This document shows positions 1 through 11,169 of a stretch of DNA of 64,000 nucleotides, one piece after another (position 1 is the stretch's first letter; each line of letters begins with the position of its first letter). Position numbers and translations under genes: made by a program. This stretch comes from Histoplasma ohiense (Eukaryota; Ascomycota; Eurotiomycetes; Onygenales; Ajellomycetaceae), in assembly GCA_017607445.1 (NCBI GenBank), contig JAEVHH010000005.1, positions 563,001 to 627,000 of the forward strand, in the 5' to 3' direction. Under the pieces are notes generated by a model, which was not told where the DNA came from, searched no databases, and saw only the letters and a list, made by a program, of their open reading frames with translations.

Positions 1-110
1 GTGGGATTCGAACCCACTACCTTCTTGTCTCAGCAGTGGTGGCCCCAACACCAAGTGCCTACTTGAGAAAGCATTCCATGAACAGCGCTTACCACTACAC
101 CATCCAACCC
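1..110 (-). tRNA. tRNA-like sequence, cut by window edge
   Basis: Read on the minus strand, this begins with a GGGTTGG acceptor-like strand, followed by a D-arm-like GTGTAGTGGTAAGCGC (A box) and ends at the window edge in a perfect T-arm, GTGGG TTCGAAT CCCAC (B box). The 3' acceptor strand would lie outside the window. The A box and B box are farther apart than in a plain tRNA, so either an intron or a long variable arm is present. I could not fold a convincing anticodon stem and assign no isotype. It may be an intron-containing tRNA or a tRNA-derived repeat. Confidence 0.5.
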
Positions 111-740
111 CCCTGCGATTGCACTGTGTAGCTGCTAAAATTATCCAACGGGGCCGTTATTTCATCATCACACAATCACGGTGCCGCTGTGATCTGGTCT
201 CCAGCTCAAGGTTCCTGCGTAATTCCGGACAGCGTCAGCCTCGCCTTTTCGTATTTTTCTTTTTCGTTTCCATTTGTCTTGTTGTCCGTCGGGTCGATTG
301 ACTGGAGCTGATTGCAGGAAGTGTTGTTGATACTTTAACTATCCGATTAGTCCAGCAAAACAGTTTTGGAAGTTTTGATTCCATTCCTCTCTTGTTAAAG
401 TATTGGTTGAAGGTTTGCTTTTTGGGGAACTTGTGACATAAGTTTTATGAAGTAGCAGCTTGCCAGCTAGAAAATAATCTGGCCTCAAGATTTGGAAACG
501 GGCTGAGATTGACTTCACCATCGAGTCCCATTCAACTCTAGCTGTGCGCAATCGCAACAAACATTCTATGGTAATATATTATTTTAACCACCATACAACG
601 TACAGAGAGATTCATGCGGAGTGATATACAAGCCTGGCATACCGCAAACCTGGTAGGAAGTTCAAAAAATAATGATGATAATAAGTAAATCTAAGCATCA
701 TAATAGGGACAGGTGAAAAACAAAAAGGGAAAAAAAGGAT
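111..740. other. Intergenic, no gene seen
   Basis: AT-rich spacer between two tRNA-type sequences. Open frames here are short and resemble nothing I recognise. Confidence 0.5.
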
Positions 741-813
741 GATGTCGCCCAGGCTCGAACTGGGGACCTTGAGTGTGTTAGACTCACGTGATAACCAACT
801 ACACCACGACACC
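741..813 (-). tRNA. tRNA-Val (anticodon AAC)
   Basis: A 73-nt cloverleaf on the minus strand. The acceptor stem is GGTGTCG/CGACATC with one G-U pair, the D-arm holds GTGTAGTTGGTTATCAC, and the anticodon stem TGAGT/ACTCA closes the loop CTAACAC, giving anticodon AAC (Val, GUU codons read by inosine after editing). The T-arm is CCCAG TTCGAGC CTGGG. There is no intron. The layout closely matches fungal cytosolic tRNA-Val. Confidence 0.95.
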
Positions 814-1175
814 TTCTTGCTGTTAGGGTTACCATAATTTAGGAGCTAAATGCATTTCGAATCTGGCTCAACACCGTGTGCTAACTAAATGATGCTTAGA
901 TAAAGATGTTTTTCCACTAGATATATACCAGGCATACTATTTCGTTTTATTCATGTGATGAATGTTTGTTTATGTATATACTGTACACATGTATGAACAG
1001 CGGATTCAGGACGGCGATACTAAAAGTCTAAGGACGTACTAAGGCCCCAAAAAGAGAGAAAAGCGCGAAAGTTTCATGAGAATAACTCCAAAAAAAAAAA
1101 AAGCATGAAAGCCATAAATGAGTATGTATACTTATCGAAATAACAAGAGATGAACAGGAAGTGGCGCGACTAATT
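814..1175. other. Intergenic, 3' flank of the ETF alpha gene
   Basis: Spacer between tRNA-Val and the stop codon of the ETF alpha gene. It has a 13-nt A run near 1089 and no coding signal. It probably holds the 3' UTR of the minus-strand gene. Confidence 0.5.
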
Positions 1176-2407
1176 TTAATTCTTCAACTTCTCTGTCAAC
1201 TCGGGAACTTTCTCGAATAAGTCCCCCACCAATCCGACATCTGCAACCTGGAAGATAGGCGCGTCGGGATCCTTGTTAATTGCAGCAATAACCTTGCTAT
1301 CTTTCATACCGGCAAGATGCTGGATGGCTCCAGAGATACCCGCGCAAAGGTATAGTTCAGGAGCAACGTTTTTACCGGTCTGGCCGACCTGAAGACTGTT
1401 ATCGGCGAACCCGCTATCTACGGCAGCGCGAGAGGCACCAATAGCAGCACCCAAAGCGTCTGCAAGTGGGGGCATCAGTCTGTCGAATTCCTCTTTCGAT
1501 TTAAGGCCCCGTCCTCCAGAGACGACGCGGGAAGCAGTGCCAAGATCGGGGCGGTCAGACTTGGCCAAGTCCTCTGATACCCATTCTGTTGGTGATGGCA
1601 CTTTGGGGTCCGCGCCATCAGCGACCTCCGCTGTGCCGCCTGTTGTCTCACCGGCTTGAAATGCTGTTCCTCTGACGGTTAAGACCTTCACGGGGTCCGT
1701 GGATTGGACGGTAAGGATAGCATTTCCGGCATAGATTGGTCGGACAAAGGCTATGGGCCGGATGTCAGCACAAAGAAAGTCATTAGATCATATGATACGG
1801 GGGAACTCACTATCCTCACTTTCAATGGCAGTGATATCAGATATTTGCTGGACGTCCAAAAGGGCCGCAACTCGAGGTAAAATATTCTTGCCAAAAGCAC
1901 TGTGACTGGCGATGACGTGTGTGAATCCTTCTTTTTTGATATTCTCGACGAGAAGCGGGGCGTAGTTCTCAGGCAATCCCTATATATTCGTCGAGCGAGT
2001 GCATGGTTAGTATACATACATTCTCTTCCTGCTAGCCCATGTAATAACCAGTACACCCAATATGTAGCTCCGCAGTCTCTCCAAGTATACAAACACTAGC
2101 GTACCTTATCATAGGCCGCATTATCCACCGCAAGGACCTTATCCAGACCATTGATCTTTGAAGCCTCCGCCGCTGCACCGTTTTTCACACCACCCCCCGC
2201 CACAAACGCTGTCACCGAGCCTCCCAATTTCTGTGCAGCAGTAATTGCCGAGAGAGAGGAACCTTGAATCTTTCCATCGCGCTGTTCGAGAACCGCAAGG
2301 GTAGAGAGCAGCCGTGAAAGTGCCGAGAGTTGTGACCGATGAATGGATTGTGATCGTAGCGGAGTGGTCGCCCGAAGGATCGAGTGTCTGGCGATAACGG
2401 AATTCAT
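1176..2407 (-). CDS. ETFA: Electron transfer flavoprotein alpha subunit, mitochondrial
   Basis: ETF alpha pairs with ETF beta in the mitochondrial matrix, holds FAD, and passes electrons from acyl-CoA and other dehydrogenases to ETF-ubiquinone oxidoreductase. Three exons join in frame: 2407-2105, 1979-1811 and 1750-1176, giving 348 aa, the normal family size. The start MNSVIARHSILRATTPLRSQ is an Arg/Ser-rich, acid-free leader typical of a matrix presequence. Middle segments VIASHSAFGKNILPRVAALLDV and VRPIYAGNAI, and the C-terminal FAD domain with SGRGLKSKEEFDRLMPPLA-like and SGAIQHLAGMKDSKVIAAIN segments, are diagnostic. The last stretch, DAPIFQVADVGLVGDLFEKVPEL, is the usual ETFA end. Introns are 125 nt (2104-1980) and 60 nt (1810-1751). 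A longer open frame upstream of 2407 is ignored because the presequence begins at this Met. Yeast calls the orthologue AIM45. Confidence 0.95.
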
Positions 2408-2848
2408 GGCTGAGTACGATGGGGTAAGATAGAAGTGTATATCTTCGCCCTTTCCGCTTCCTGATTCGCACAATAGAAACTTGATAGGTAAGATCAATGG
2501 ACGAAACGGAAAGATACCGATCTCGGGATCCTCGCCGATTCTGAGGGGAGAAGTCGAATGCCGCGAACTCGAATGACTAAGCAGGCTCGGAAATTCACGG
2601 TTAAAACCCAAGAGACAAACACAAATCAAAATTCCTTCACAGACGGAGAAGCAGTATCCTGCTGGATTATGAATTTTATGTTATTATTATGGGTCTGAAA
2701 ACTTCGCCCAATAGGCTCTATCATGATTTAAAAATTGCAGGTACTCCAACTAGAAGGAACAAAATATTTTTTTAAAAAAAGGTAAAGGCGCCTCAGGAAC
2801 TCCATATTTGAATAAAAAGCATGTAAACAAAAATAGGAAAGCCCATGA
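2408..2848. other. Promoter of ETFA and 3' flank of the L1-domain gene
   Basis: A 441-nt spacer between two minus-strand genes. It should carry the ETFA promoter and leader and the end of the upstream transcript. I see no defined motif. Confidence 0.5.
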
Positions 2849-4161
2849 TCACCTTCTTTTCCTTTTATTAGAATCAGAAGACTCAGGAGCCTTGGTGAGG
2901 GTAGTCTTGTTCCCATTGACATTATCACCGTCTGATAGAGCTCGAGCTTTTTGAGCTTGAAGCTTAGCTTTTCTCGATGCGATCAATTCATCATCTTCAT
3001 TATCTTCCTTCTCAGATATCTTCAGCTTCTTTGACTCCATAGACCCCGATTTCCCAACCGATTTGCGCTTCTTGTTCATTTTCTTGGAGCCCTCAAGAGT
3101 CATAGAATCCTCATCTTCTCGAACATCACCCTCATCAACCCATAATTCACTGGCAAGCCAAATTGGCATAGCCATTGTATTCGCACCTTTTAGGTGTAAA
3201 GCCTTGATATTCCTCCATCCCTTCGAGACATACTTTTCCGCCATACCCTGAACAACAGCCTCAACATTTTCCACCAGCTTCTCGGGAGTAAAGTTCGCAG
3301 AACCAACGCGCACAGAAGTCGAGGCCGCGGACGCCAAATGTACAGGGACGCTAGACAGAGTCTTCTCAATCTCTTTCGCAACGACAGCCGGCGATGCAAC
3401 GGCAGAGTACATTTCATCGGACGCAGGTCTCTTCCTATCCTCCTTCTTCACCTTTTTACCCCCGACCTTCTGCACTTCCGCAATGCGAATCGGAATTGGG
3501 CGCTTGCTCGATTTATAGAAGATCTTCCCCAGGGTCTGCACTAGCCTCATGATAATCCTATCATCGGCCAAAAAGACATCATGTTCTGATAGCAACCGTC
3601 GTCGACTCTCGAAGCTCTTATATTTGGTCTTTAGTTTGGTGTATCCGATGACCTTGGTAATGCGCGACGACAAGTTTGTCGGGAATTGAGGGTTGGAAAT
3701 AACATCCTTCACCGCGCGTTGTGGGTCGGCTGCTATGAGGCAGATGCTGAGAGAAGGGGAGGTGTTCAGGGAATGTGGGACAACGATTTTGCCTGGCTTT
3801 AAACGGTTTTTGTCTACGATATGTTTTTTTGTTGTGAGGACAAGCCAGATGGGAGTTGCATCTACACCGTCCGTGTCGTCTTCATCGTCGTTATTGGCCA
3901 GGAGATCCTTCTTCGTCGATTCCAGAGCTTTCCTTTCCTCTTCCGTTTTTATATGTCGTAGAAGCGCAGATGACGCCCGGGTGACCTGTATATATGAATG
4001 GCTCTCACTATTAATATCTAGCTCGCCTCTACCTAATAAAGCACTGGTTGAATGGGCGGGGTTAGGCAAAGAATGGAAAAGAGACCTACCTGATCATTAT
4101 TCAATTGATAAGGAGTCCCGGAGACGGGTTTGATGGTAAGGACACCAGAGGTCACAGCCAT
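2849..4161 (-). CDS. Ribosomal L1-domain nucleolar protein (Utp30/Cic1-like)
   Basis: Proteins of this family have a ribosomal-L1 fold and act in nucleolar ribosome assembly (yeast Utp30 in the 90S particle, Cic1 in 60S precursors; human RSL1D1). Two exons, 4161-4090 and 3985-2849, give 402 aa; the 104-nt intron 4089-3986 joins NNDQ to VTRASSALLRHIK. The L1 domain spans roughly residues 20-300: TPIWLVLTTKKHIVDKNRLKP, SICLIAADPQRAVKDVI, TKLKTKYKSFESRRRLLSEHDVFLADDRI and, later, SSVPVHLASAASTSVRVG with FTPEKLVENVEAVV. The C-terminal 90 residues are Lys/Glu-rich and end in KRKRR, a likely nucleolar signal and RNA-binding tail. Whether it is the Utp30 or the Cic1 orthologue cannot be settled by eye. 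Confidence 0.88.
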
Positions 4162-5165
4162 GATTTTCTCTATCCTATCACTTTCTCCTCTTGACTACGA
4201 GTTTCCTTTGTTAATCTCCCAAATTCTGCCACAATTGAAAAAAATCTTCGGAGTACGGTCAAGCAGTTTTTCCGATCACACTAGGTGAAAGGTTATTCCG
4301 CTCTAGTCTTATCATAGCCTGGGTTTAGCAAATGAGTACTCCAAGTACTAGAACTAAAAATTGTTCACAGAGAACAAACATATGTATAAGCTGCGTTTGT
4401 TATATGAGGCGCTGACAGCTAGTATAGAGTAATATCAGTCCACACGTCCTTCTGACTCTGTGGGGAAGGAAGAATCGATACTAGTATTCTTCAACACACA
4501 TCATAAGCCTGGGTATGAAGTAGTTGGAAAAGAGGCTAGGATTACATAGTGCTTCAGGAGCAGGATACAAATATTAGATTGCCCTAGAAATCCTTCAGCG
4601 TGGGCTTGCTTTCTCCCAACAGCCGTCAAGTAGAAATCTATGACCATATACGCAGTAGATGGAGTGCGACTGGTCGTTCAAAAATGAACGGTTGACATTG
4701 CCTAGCTCAAAACTTGCCGTGCAGATCTATAAACCCACAGGAGATCGATATATTTCAAATTTCAAAATAATTATACAGTTACAGCATGCTCAATGAGCCG
4801 TCATCAGCAGGATATTGCCCAAGACCTTTAGATCATATACAGGCTCATTAGTATACTAGTATCCAAGGATGTGCTCTGGGCAATGACATGTCTTGGACTG
4901 TCGTCATAGAATTCATCAAAGTCTAAAGGTATATAGCCAATTTGCCGGGTCATACTGAGTTCATTGGATTTTTTTACCTTTTGCGATGCAGAGTTATATA
5001 CTGCGTAGTCCCGAAGAGGCTTGTCATGGCTGTTGAAAGTGGCAAATTGGATATTCATAGAGTACTAGTGCTAGTATTTATTCCTCTCCACTCTCTCTCT
5101 GTTCGCCATCTTCAAACGACAAGAATTTTTAATGAGCTTACACCTTTTTGCTATTGTTGGCCAGA
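4162..5165. other. Divergent intergenic region (L1-domain gene and F-box gene)
   Basis: About 1 kb between two divergently transcribed genes, so it should hold both promoters. It is AT-rich with a CGGAGTACGG word at 4249. A 76-aa minus-strand frame at 4828-5058 resembles nothing I know and is not called. Confidence 0.45.
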
Positions 5166-7729
5166 ATGGGCGGCAATATTCTGGGTTGTTGCCTTTGTGG
5201 GTTCTTCCTTGGAGACTTTGAGGACCTTGACTCCGGATCTTGGTGGGAGCACTATCGTGTGGGTAAGTGCAGGATTTCATTTCGACAGTCGGCCGGAAAA
5301 ACTTTTTGGCGCCTTTCCAACATCTTTATCCTTTCTTGAGGAGATAGTATTTTATACTTCTCTAGCCCTTCCCCTCTAACTAACCCTACCCTCACATCGG
5401 TGGTTGATGTATGTGGACGAATGTATGGCGGTTCCAATTAAGCGGGACTTTCCATTTTGCTGAAACCACGTTCAACTGTGTCCCTCATTCGATCTTTTGG
5501 ATACCACTTCCGAATAATTAGTACCCAGATGCCGTTAGATTTGCTAAAATTAGAGAATCAGTACATCATAACTTTACAGAACCCGAGGTTTCAGGTGTCG
5601 GGCAATTCGTCGACCCCGGTGCCGAATCTTTTGTTCTTCCCGCAAACAAGGACAGCCGCTGGGATGACCCAGGATATCAATCAGCTCCAAAAGTTGAATT
5701 CAGTGCTTTTCATCTCTGTTGGCCGTCGAAGCGTCCTGGTTTTGTTTTCCATGAAGCTTGCTGGTCAATTCTTCAACAAGTCTATCAAGACAAGCAAATC
5801 CCTCTGGCACGCATTCTGGAAGTTTTCCACTCCCTGCCGGTTTCACTTACAGACAATGTTCCGAACCGGGACCATAACTATGAAGGCTTAGTTACTCTTG
5901 ATGATCGATGTTTTCCATGGTATGACGAGTTGAAGTACAATAACTCTATGTCACCGAAGCAACAGCGTCTGCACCCAAAAGCCAACCCTTACGAAGTGGT
6001 CGATATTGATGATTTTCTCAAGGACATTCAACGATCCCCACCTGGCTCCAAGTCGATTTACACTTCCACTTCTTCCTCACCGACAGGGGATTGTTTCGTG
6101 CGGCTCCCATTCGAAATTTACAATGAAATAGCATCCTATCTGCCAACAGCGGATGTTTTGGGACTTCGTCTGGTGTCAAGAGCATTTGTGCCTATCTACT
6201 GGAGTCAGGCATTTTGGAGAACAAGGTTTTGGCCTAATTCTGATAGGGGATTTCTATTTGAGATCTGGCATCAGCATGACATGGAGGACTGGAGGGCACT
6301 CTACCGCCGTACAAGCAATTCCCGTCTTCCGCCCGGACTACAGAACAGGCAGAGGGTCTGGAAACTGGGTCTAGCATTGAGGAACATTTTAGACGCGAAG
6401 TGGATGAATACCTCATCGGTATCATGTCTTGAGGGCCGTACACAGGCTGACTTCAACTGGAAAAGGGTTTCTGGAAAATTTCCCGAAAAGCCCCGCCCTA
6501 CCTCACTCAACAAGTATCCAATGTTCCACGATGGTTGCCAGGAGTTCAAAAAGGGACATGTTTTAATCCCACATGACCTTGCTCAGATTGTTGTCTACCT
6601 GGTCCGAGATGGCGATGCACGTTATATTTCTGGGTTAAAATTTATTTCAGCCGGTGAACAGAAAATATGTTTAGGATATTGCACTGATGAGTTAGTTGTT
6701 GTGGATACACCGGCCCTAAGAGGATTCACCGTAGCTGTCGGATCGAAAGGAATACGTGGATTACGGATTATGGCAATACCAGAGTCCTTGAAGAAATGGA
6801 TTGGCTCTCATGATCGATGTCCCCAAACAAAACGGCTTATCACTGATGGACCTCTAATAGCACTTGAGGCAGGTTTTGATGTAAGCAGAAACCACAAGCC
6901 AGCATCTCCCCACTTTCCCTTTTTTCATTTATAAATTTTCTTAATCGGCTTCATCGCTGAATGGGAATCTCTAGGGGTTCAAATTGGTCAGCCTTGCAGC
7001 GGGGGAGGAGCGAACTTTTCATAACTCATCCATTGACTGCAACAAGTCTTTGCACAACCACGCGTTATGGTACCCTAAGATCCCTAACCGCGAACTTTGT
7101 CTAAGTGACATGTGTCTTACAGGGCAAAACCTTGCTCTTGATGAGTATCAGCCTTTATGTTGGGTTCGTTTTGGTGGTCTCCGTGGTGACAGGCTTCGAT
7201 CCTTACGGGGAATCACAATACCGAGCTGCGGGCTACCGTGGATTCGATTTCATTATGCCCAAGGCTCAAGCCCAGTTACTCTTGGCCGTGGACGTCCAGA
7301 ACCTAAGCAAGTCTCTCGGTTTTCTATCAATGGGCCATCGGGGGAAATAATTGAAAACATTGAAATCCAAGTGACTGAAGAAGGGATGCTGAAATCTTTC
7401 AAGGCAAGTATCCATATAAATGATCAGCCTCGGCTTCAGGCCAAAATAGAGGTCCTTCCTGCTCCGAGAGTGTTTTCAAATACCTGATGTTAATTAATAT
7501 CGATGGTTAGATTTCAACAAATCACGGGAGGGAATTTCTTTCAAGCAAATGGGGAGAAGAACCTCCGATTAGGCTAGCATATCCTCCAGGGACAATCATC
7601 ACGGGGATCTTCGGGAGTTACGTAAGTACGATATGATTGATTTACCTCTGCATCGAACAAACGCTGAGTACGGAGTAGGATTATCGGTTTGGCCTCATGA
7701 GTTTGGGCTTAATGTCGGTGAAAATCTAA
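5166..7729 (+). CDS. F-box protein of the Eurotiomycete type with Cys-rich N-terminus
   Basis: Probable SCF ubiquitin-ligase substrate receptor. Five exons, 5166-5262, 5529-6880, 6975-7403, 7511-7621 and 7679-7729, join in frame to 679 aa. Exon 1 begins MGGNILGCCLCGFF (Cys 8, 9, 11), the short Cys motif that opens many fungal F-box proteins. RWDDPGY, FVFHEACWSILQQ and PLARILEVFHSLP follow. The F-box is at about residues 221-265: VRLPFEIYNEIASYLPTADV...LRLVSRAF. The C-terminal part has the family's WVRFGGL and PPGTIITGIFGSY segments and ends GLMSLGLMSVKI. Intron 3 (7404-7510) has a GC donor, AAG|GCAAGT, and ends TTAG before ISTNHGREF. Intron 1 (5263-5528, 266 nt) is long and least certain; an in-frame TAG at 5519 shows it must be spliced or the gene is broken. 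The substrate is unknown. Confidence 0.8.
7404..7510 (+). other. GC-AG intron in the F-box gene
   Basis: The exon ends AAG and the intron opens GCAAGT, the classic GC-donor consensus. It ends GGTTAG. Splicing joins LKSFK to ISTNHGREFLSSKW in phase 0 and recovers the conserved C-terminal block. Without this intron the frame ends at 7487 and the conserved block is lost. Confidence 0.75.
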
Positions 7730-7832
7730 AAAACAACATGGAATGCATTTAACTATAACAAGTGATTGGAATTCTAATTCCCCAGCAATGCGATCCTACA
7801 ACGCCCTCTAGCATGCACCCAAATAATACCCC

Positions 7833-8360
7833 TTAAGTGGATGAAAACAAAGATATCCTTTCCACGAGTTCCTCCAGCGCCTTGTGGATCTCTTCCTGGT
7901 CGTTTTTTATATGCATGAGCCTCCCGCCGGTGAGAGGAAAGTCCTCTAGTTCCTCCCCTTGCTTCCCACCAAGCTGGTAGATTCGACAGTAACGGCCGAT
8001 TCCGACTATCCCATACAGAGTACGCTCCATGTCAGGTTTAAATCCAGAACGGACAATATTGAGATAGGAAGTCAGTTGCTCAATGGCCTCCTTCCACTCG
8101 GCGTTCCGCCCATCAAACTCAGCACGCTTGCTCTCACAGAGAATAACGAGCTCTTGGCCGCCCACATTATTCACACGGGCAACTGCAATATTCCCCCGCT
8201 TGCTACTGGCTGCCGAGAGTGGTATCTGGGGGTGGAGCACAAAACCATCCTTCGGGTGGAAGTACATGTTCAGGATATTCAGCCACATGGTATCGACTGC
8301 GTTTTCAAGGGACGCCTTGGTGATACCTCTATAGAGGGATGCGACTGCTTCGGTTTCCAT
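7833..8360 (-). CDS. Small conserved-looking protein with PD-(D/E)XK-like motif
   Basis: Single-exon frame of 175 aa, not a family I can name. After an N-terminal helical part, the stretch GGQELVILCESKRAEFDGRNAEWKEAIEQLTSYLNIV (about residues 66-102) has the pattern of restriction-endonuclease-like folds: a hydrophobic beta strand leading into E-S-K, then a helix with a conserved Gln. Many uncharacterised fungal proteins use this pattern, often as inactive folds. The next part, MERTLYGIVGIGRYCRIYQL, looks like further beta strands. It lies tail-to-tail with the F-box gene about 100 nt away. No nuclease activity is claimed; the motif is only compatible with one. Confidence 0.6.
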   Translation of the reverse strand: METEAVASLYRGITKASLENAVDTMWLNILNMYFHPKDGFVLHPQIPLSAASSKRGNIAVARVNNVGGQELVILCESKRAEFDGRNAEWKEAIEQLTSYLNIVRSGFKPDMERTLYGIVGIGRYCRIYQLGGKQGEELEDFPLTGGRLMHIKNDQEEIHKALEELVERISLFSST

Positions 8361-11169
8361 ATACTTTGAATATAGTCAGCATATCTTCGCGCAGCGAAAT
8401 CATCAAGGACAAACGCACAGTCATTTTGAAAGTTTCAACTTTTAAATTCGGATAAAATTGAAAATTGTCTGGAACTGTGGAATCAAAGTTGCTAATGCTT
8501 TTTCAGTATTGAAGTGTTTAATAGTTATTGGTAATTTGATTCTTCAAGAAAGAAGAGAAGAGTTTGTATTCTGCCCCCTCCCCCCCAGTTTTATAGTATG
8601 AATGTTGCTGAAAAGTAGCAAAGATTTTCTCACTGAAGTGATTCACTCGGTGCTTGGTCATGAACTTCTTGAAATGAATGCAGATTACCAAGTCAGTCTG
8701 TGAATGGTTTGATCTCTATTAGATTAGCAAGCGCTCTGATAGAATTCACATGAACTGGCAATGTACTGCATTCACTTCACAGCATCCCACAGTTAATGAG
8801 AGACTCAAATATTGTCTCTGATGATTAAAACGCTCCATCCGACCACAGATGTAATTACTCCTTTTAAGAGAACATTATGAACGGTGCTTCGGGGATGCAA
8901 CTGATATATCCAGTGGAAACACGGTTTGACAACGATACGATACATTAAATCAACGTATAGAATCAAGTTCCGTTGGCTTGGCTATACATATATTATTGGA
9001 CATTCTCACGCCTAAAACATCAACATTCACCCTCAGAGCCTTTGCCGATTGAATCCTCCAGCCCTTATCTCTTAAAAGCAGCACAAATGAGCGGAGCAAG
9101 AGCCCCCACCTCCTACGTGTATACCAGTTCCAGTGAGTGGATTTACCATTGCAGGCTTGAAACAGAAAATTCCTGCACACATATCTAGGACAACGAAATT
9201 AACATGGCTTTTCCCATCCCTTCCGCAACCTTTAGAACCTAGTACACAATGCAGCTTAGCTTGCCGGGACATACTTCTTTCCTTCCACGTCCGCAGAGAC
9301 GTGAACGAGGTTACTACGTTCAAGAATGACTCTACCCTGCGTGTCGAGGAAACGCGATTGACAAGGATTGAGTTCCCCAAAGAAATGAGTAGGGGTTCAA
9401 GACAGGCGCGAAAAGCTTAGATGAGGCACAAATGACAAGCGTACCAAAGAAGCAAAGTTAATTCAGTTCAAGGGAGAATTGTCAAGGAATGTCCAGGCTG
9501 ATAGTGAACAGTGAATCCGTCTGACCATTGGGGAATTTAATTATTTTAGTTAAATTATCAGGGTCCGTGTTGTATTGCGACTCTCTCAATATATTGTAAC
9601 TTAACTCTCCCAGCATCACGCCGCAAGTTACTCGTTGCCACTCTCAGTATCTAGATGTGTTAGAGTTAAGGTTAGATACGATCTGAGAAAAATATGTTAG
9701 GTCACAGGGGCAAAAGAGCTCTCTCCAGCGCCATGCTGGTAGTAGAGGGGACGAACCAATCCAAACCCCCCCCCTAACAAAATAAACAAAAAACACTTGA
9801 TTATGATGGACGACTAGTGCGGTTAATTTTTAGTAGGAGTGTGGAGACTCAAACTTTTGCCAAGAGAAATCCGATCGGTGGTTCTCTGTTCAAGAAATCT
9901 TGGGGCCCAATCGATCGACCCATCTAAAATGTAATCCCGCTAACCAACGATTGAACGACTGTGGAAATGACTAATAATTTTATTTTTTCCTAATCCCCTC
10001 GCCCAGGCACACAGTGCTAAGAAGTGCAATTGATTGGTGGTTGAACGTTTGCACCACGACCTTTTTTAGCACCACGCTCAACTGTGTCCCGCTCTCACCC
10101 AAATGCACGAAATGCGATCCTCGCCAAAAATTTCCCCGAGAGAAAAATTATTTCCACCCAAATAAAAAGCAAAGAGGGAGAGAAGAATAGGAAAAAGGAA
10201 AAAGGAAAAAGGAAAAAGAGCAAGAATGCACGAGAGGAGCCACACGTCGATATCAGCAAATCAAGTTTCAGAGAATTCAAAAATCAACCCGAAACAAATA
10301 CAAAAATAAAAAAAGTAAAAGGAGAAACAGGACGAAAAAGAGAACAAGGTTGCCCACTGCTCACTCTCTTTGCCAGAACAGCCTGGACCCGTCAACATGC
10401 AGAATCTCATCTCAGGGACTCCAGTCAGCTTGCGTGGACGCTGGTATGCAGCCGGTAACGGGAAAATGTTTCCAAGATTCGTGTCCCACTAACTAACGAC
10501 TTACCATGTAACGCTTGCCCAGGCGGCCACTCCACCGCACGTGATTACCCCTATATACTGGAGTTAGCTAGTGATCACACAATGAACACATTAACCATCC
10601 CACAAGTTGAGACAGGGGTCGATTTTTGCTGGATGATTAACATATTACTAATATGGGCCGGCTCCACAACTACTACACAAGACAAGGAAGTTTTTGTAGA
10701 AGAGTGAATATTTGCTTAATATGTTCAAATTTCTGAGCTTGAAACAAATCATTCTTGGATCATTGTTCATCCGCGTAAATTGAAACGCGACACGTCGACC
10801 CCACTGATATTGTTTGGGTTAAGAGAACTAAATAGAGCGGAGCTGCGAACACAGAACAAACAAGCATCCATGGCCACCAGCAGCACTCTTGCCTTTCTGG
10901 AAAGTGCCCGGCTTGCCAGTTGGCACCAGCCGTTGGTGATATAACTGCTGAAATGGCATTATCGGGCTAATTGAGCATCAAGGATTCAATTCGATGAAAG
11001 GGTTTCAATCAAAACAAAGAGTGAGCCGATGGCGACGATAATTTCCACGTTGGCCTAAAGAAATTCTATTTGATTTTGCCATTCTTTGAACAATGAGAAA
11101 GGGGGGAGGCGACTGGTGAACAAAACAGCAAGAAAATAACGCTTGAAGACAAGACGGTCCCACATCAGG
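8361..11169. other. Gene-free stretch
   Basis: About 2.8 kb with only short frames that lack recognisable domains or codon bias. It has a C run near 9769-9777 and a tandem GGAAAAA purine tract near 10190-10220. No gene, RNA or element could be supported. Confidence 0.5.

Noticed and set aside
1902..2099. 65-codon plus frame
   Set aside because: Antisense shadow of ETFA exon 2 and intron 1.
9072..9420. Overlapping frames of 95-102 codons on both strands
   Set aside because: Mutually exclusive and without motifs; treated as chance frames.
10084..10458. 124-codon Lys-rich plus frame
   Set aside because: The Lys/Glu content comes from a purine-rich tandem tract; there is no domain.
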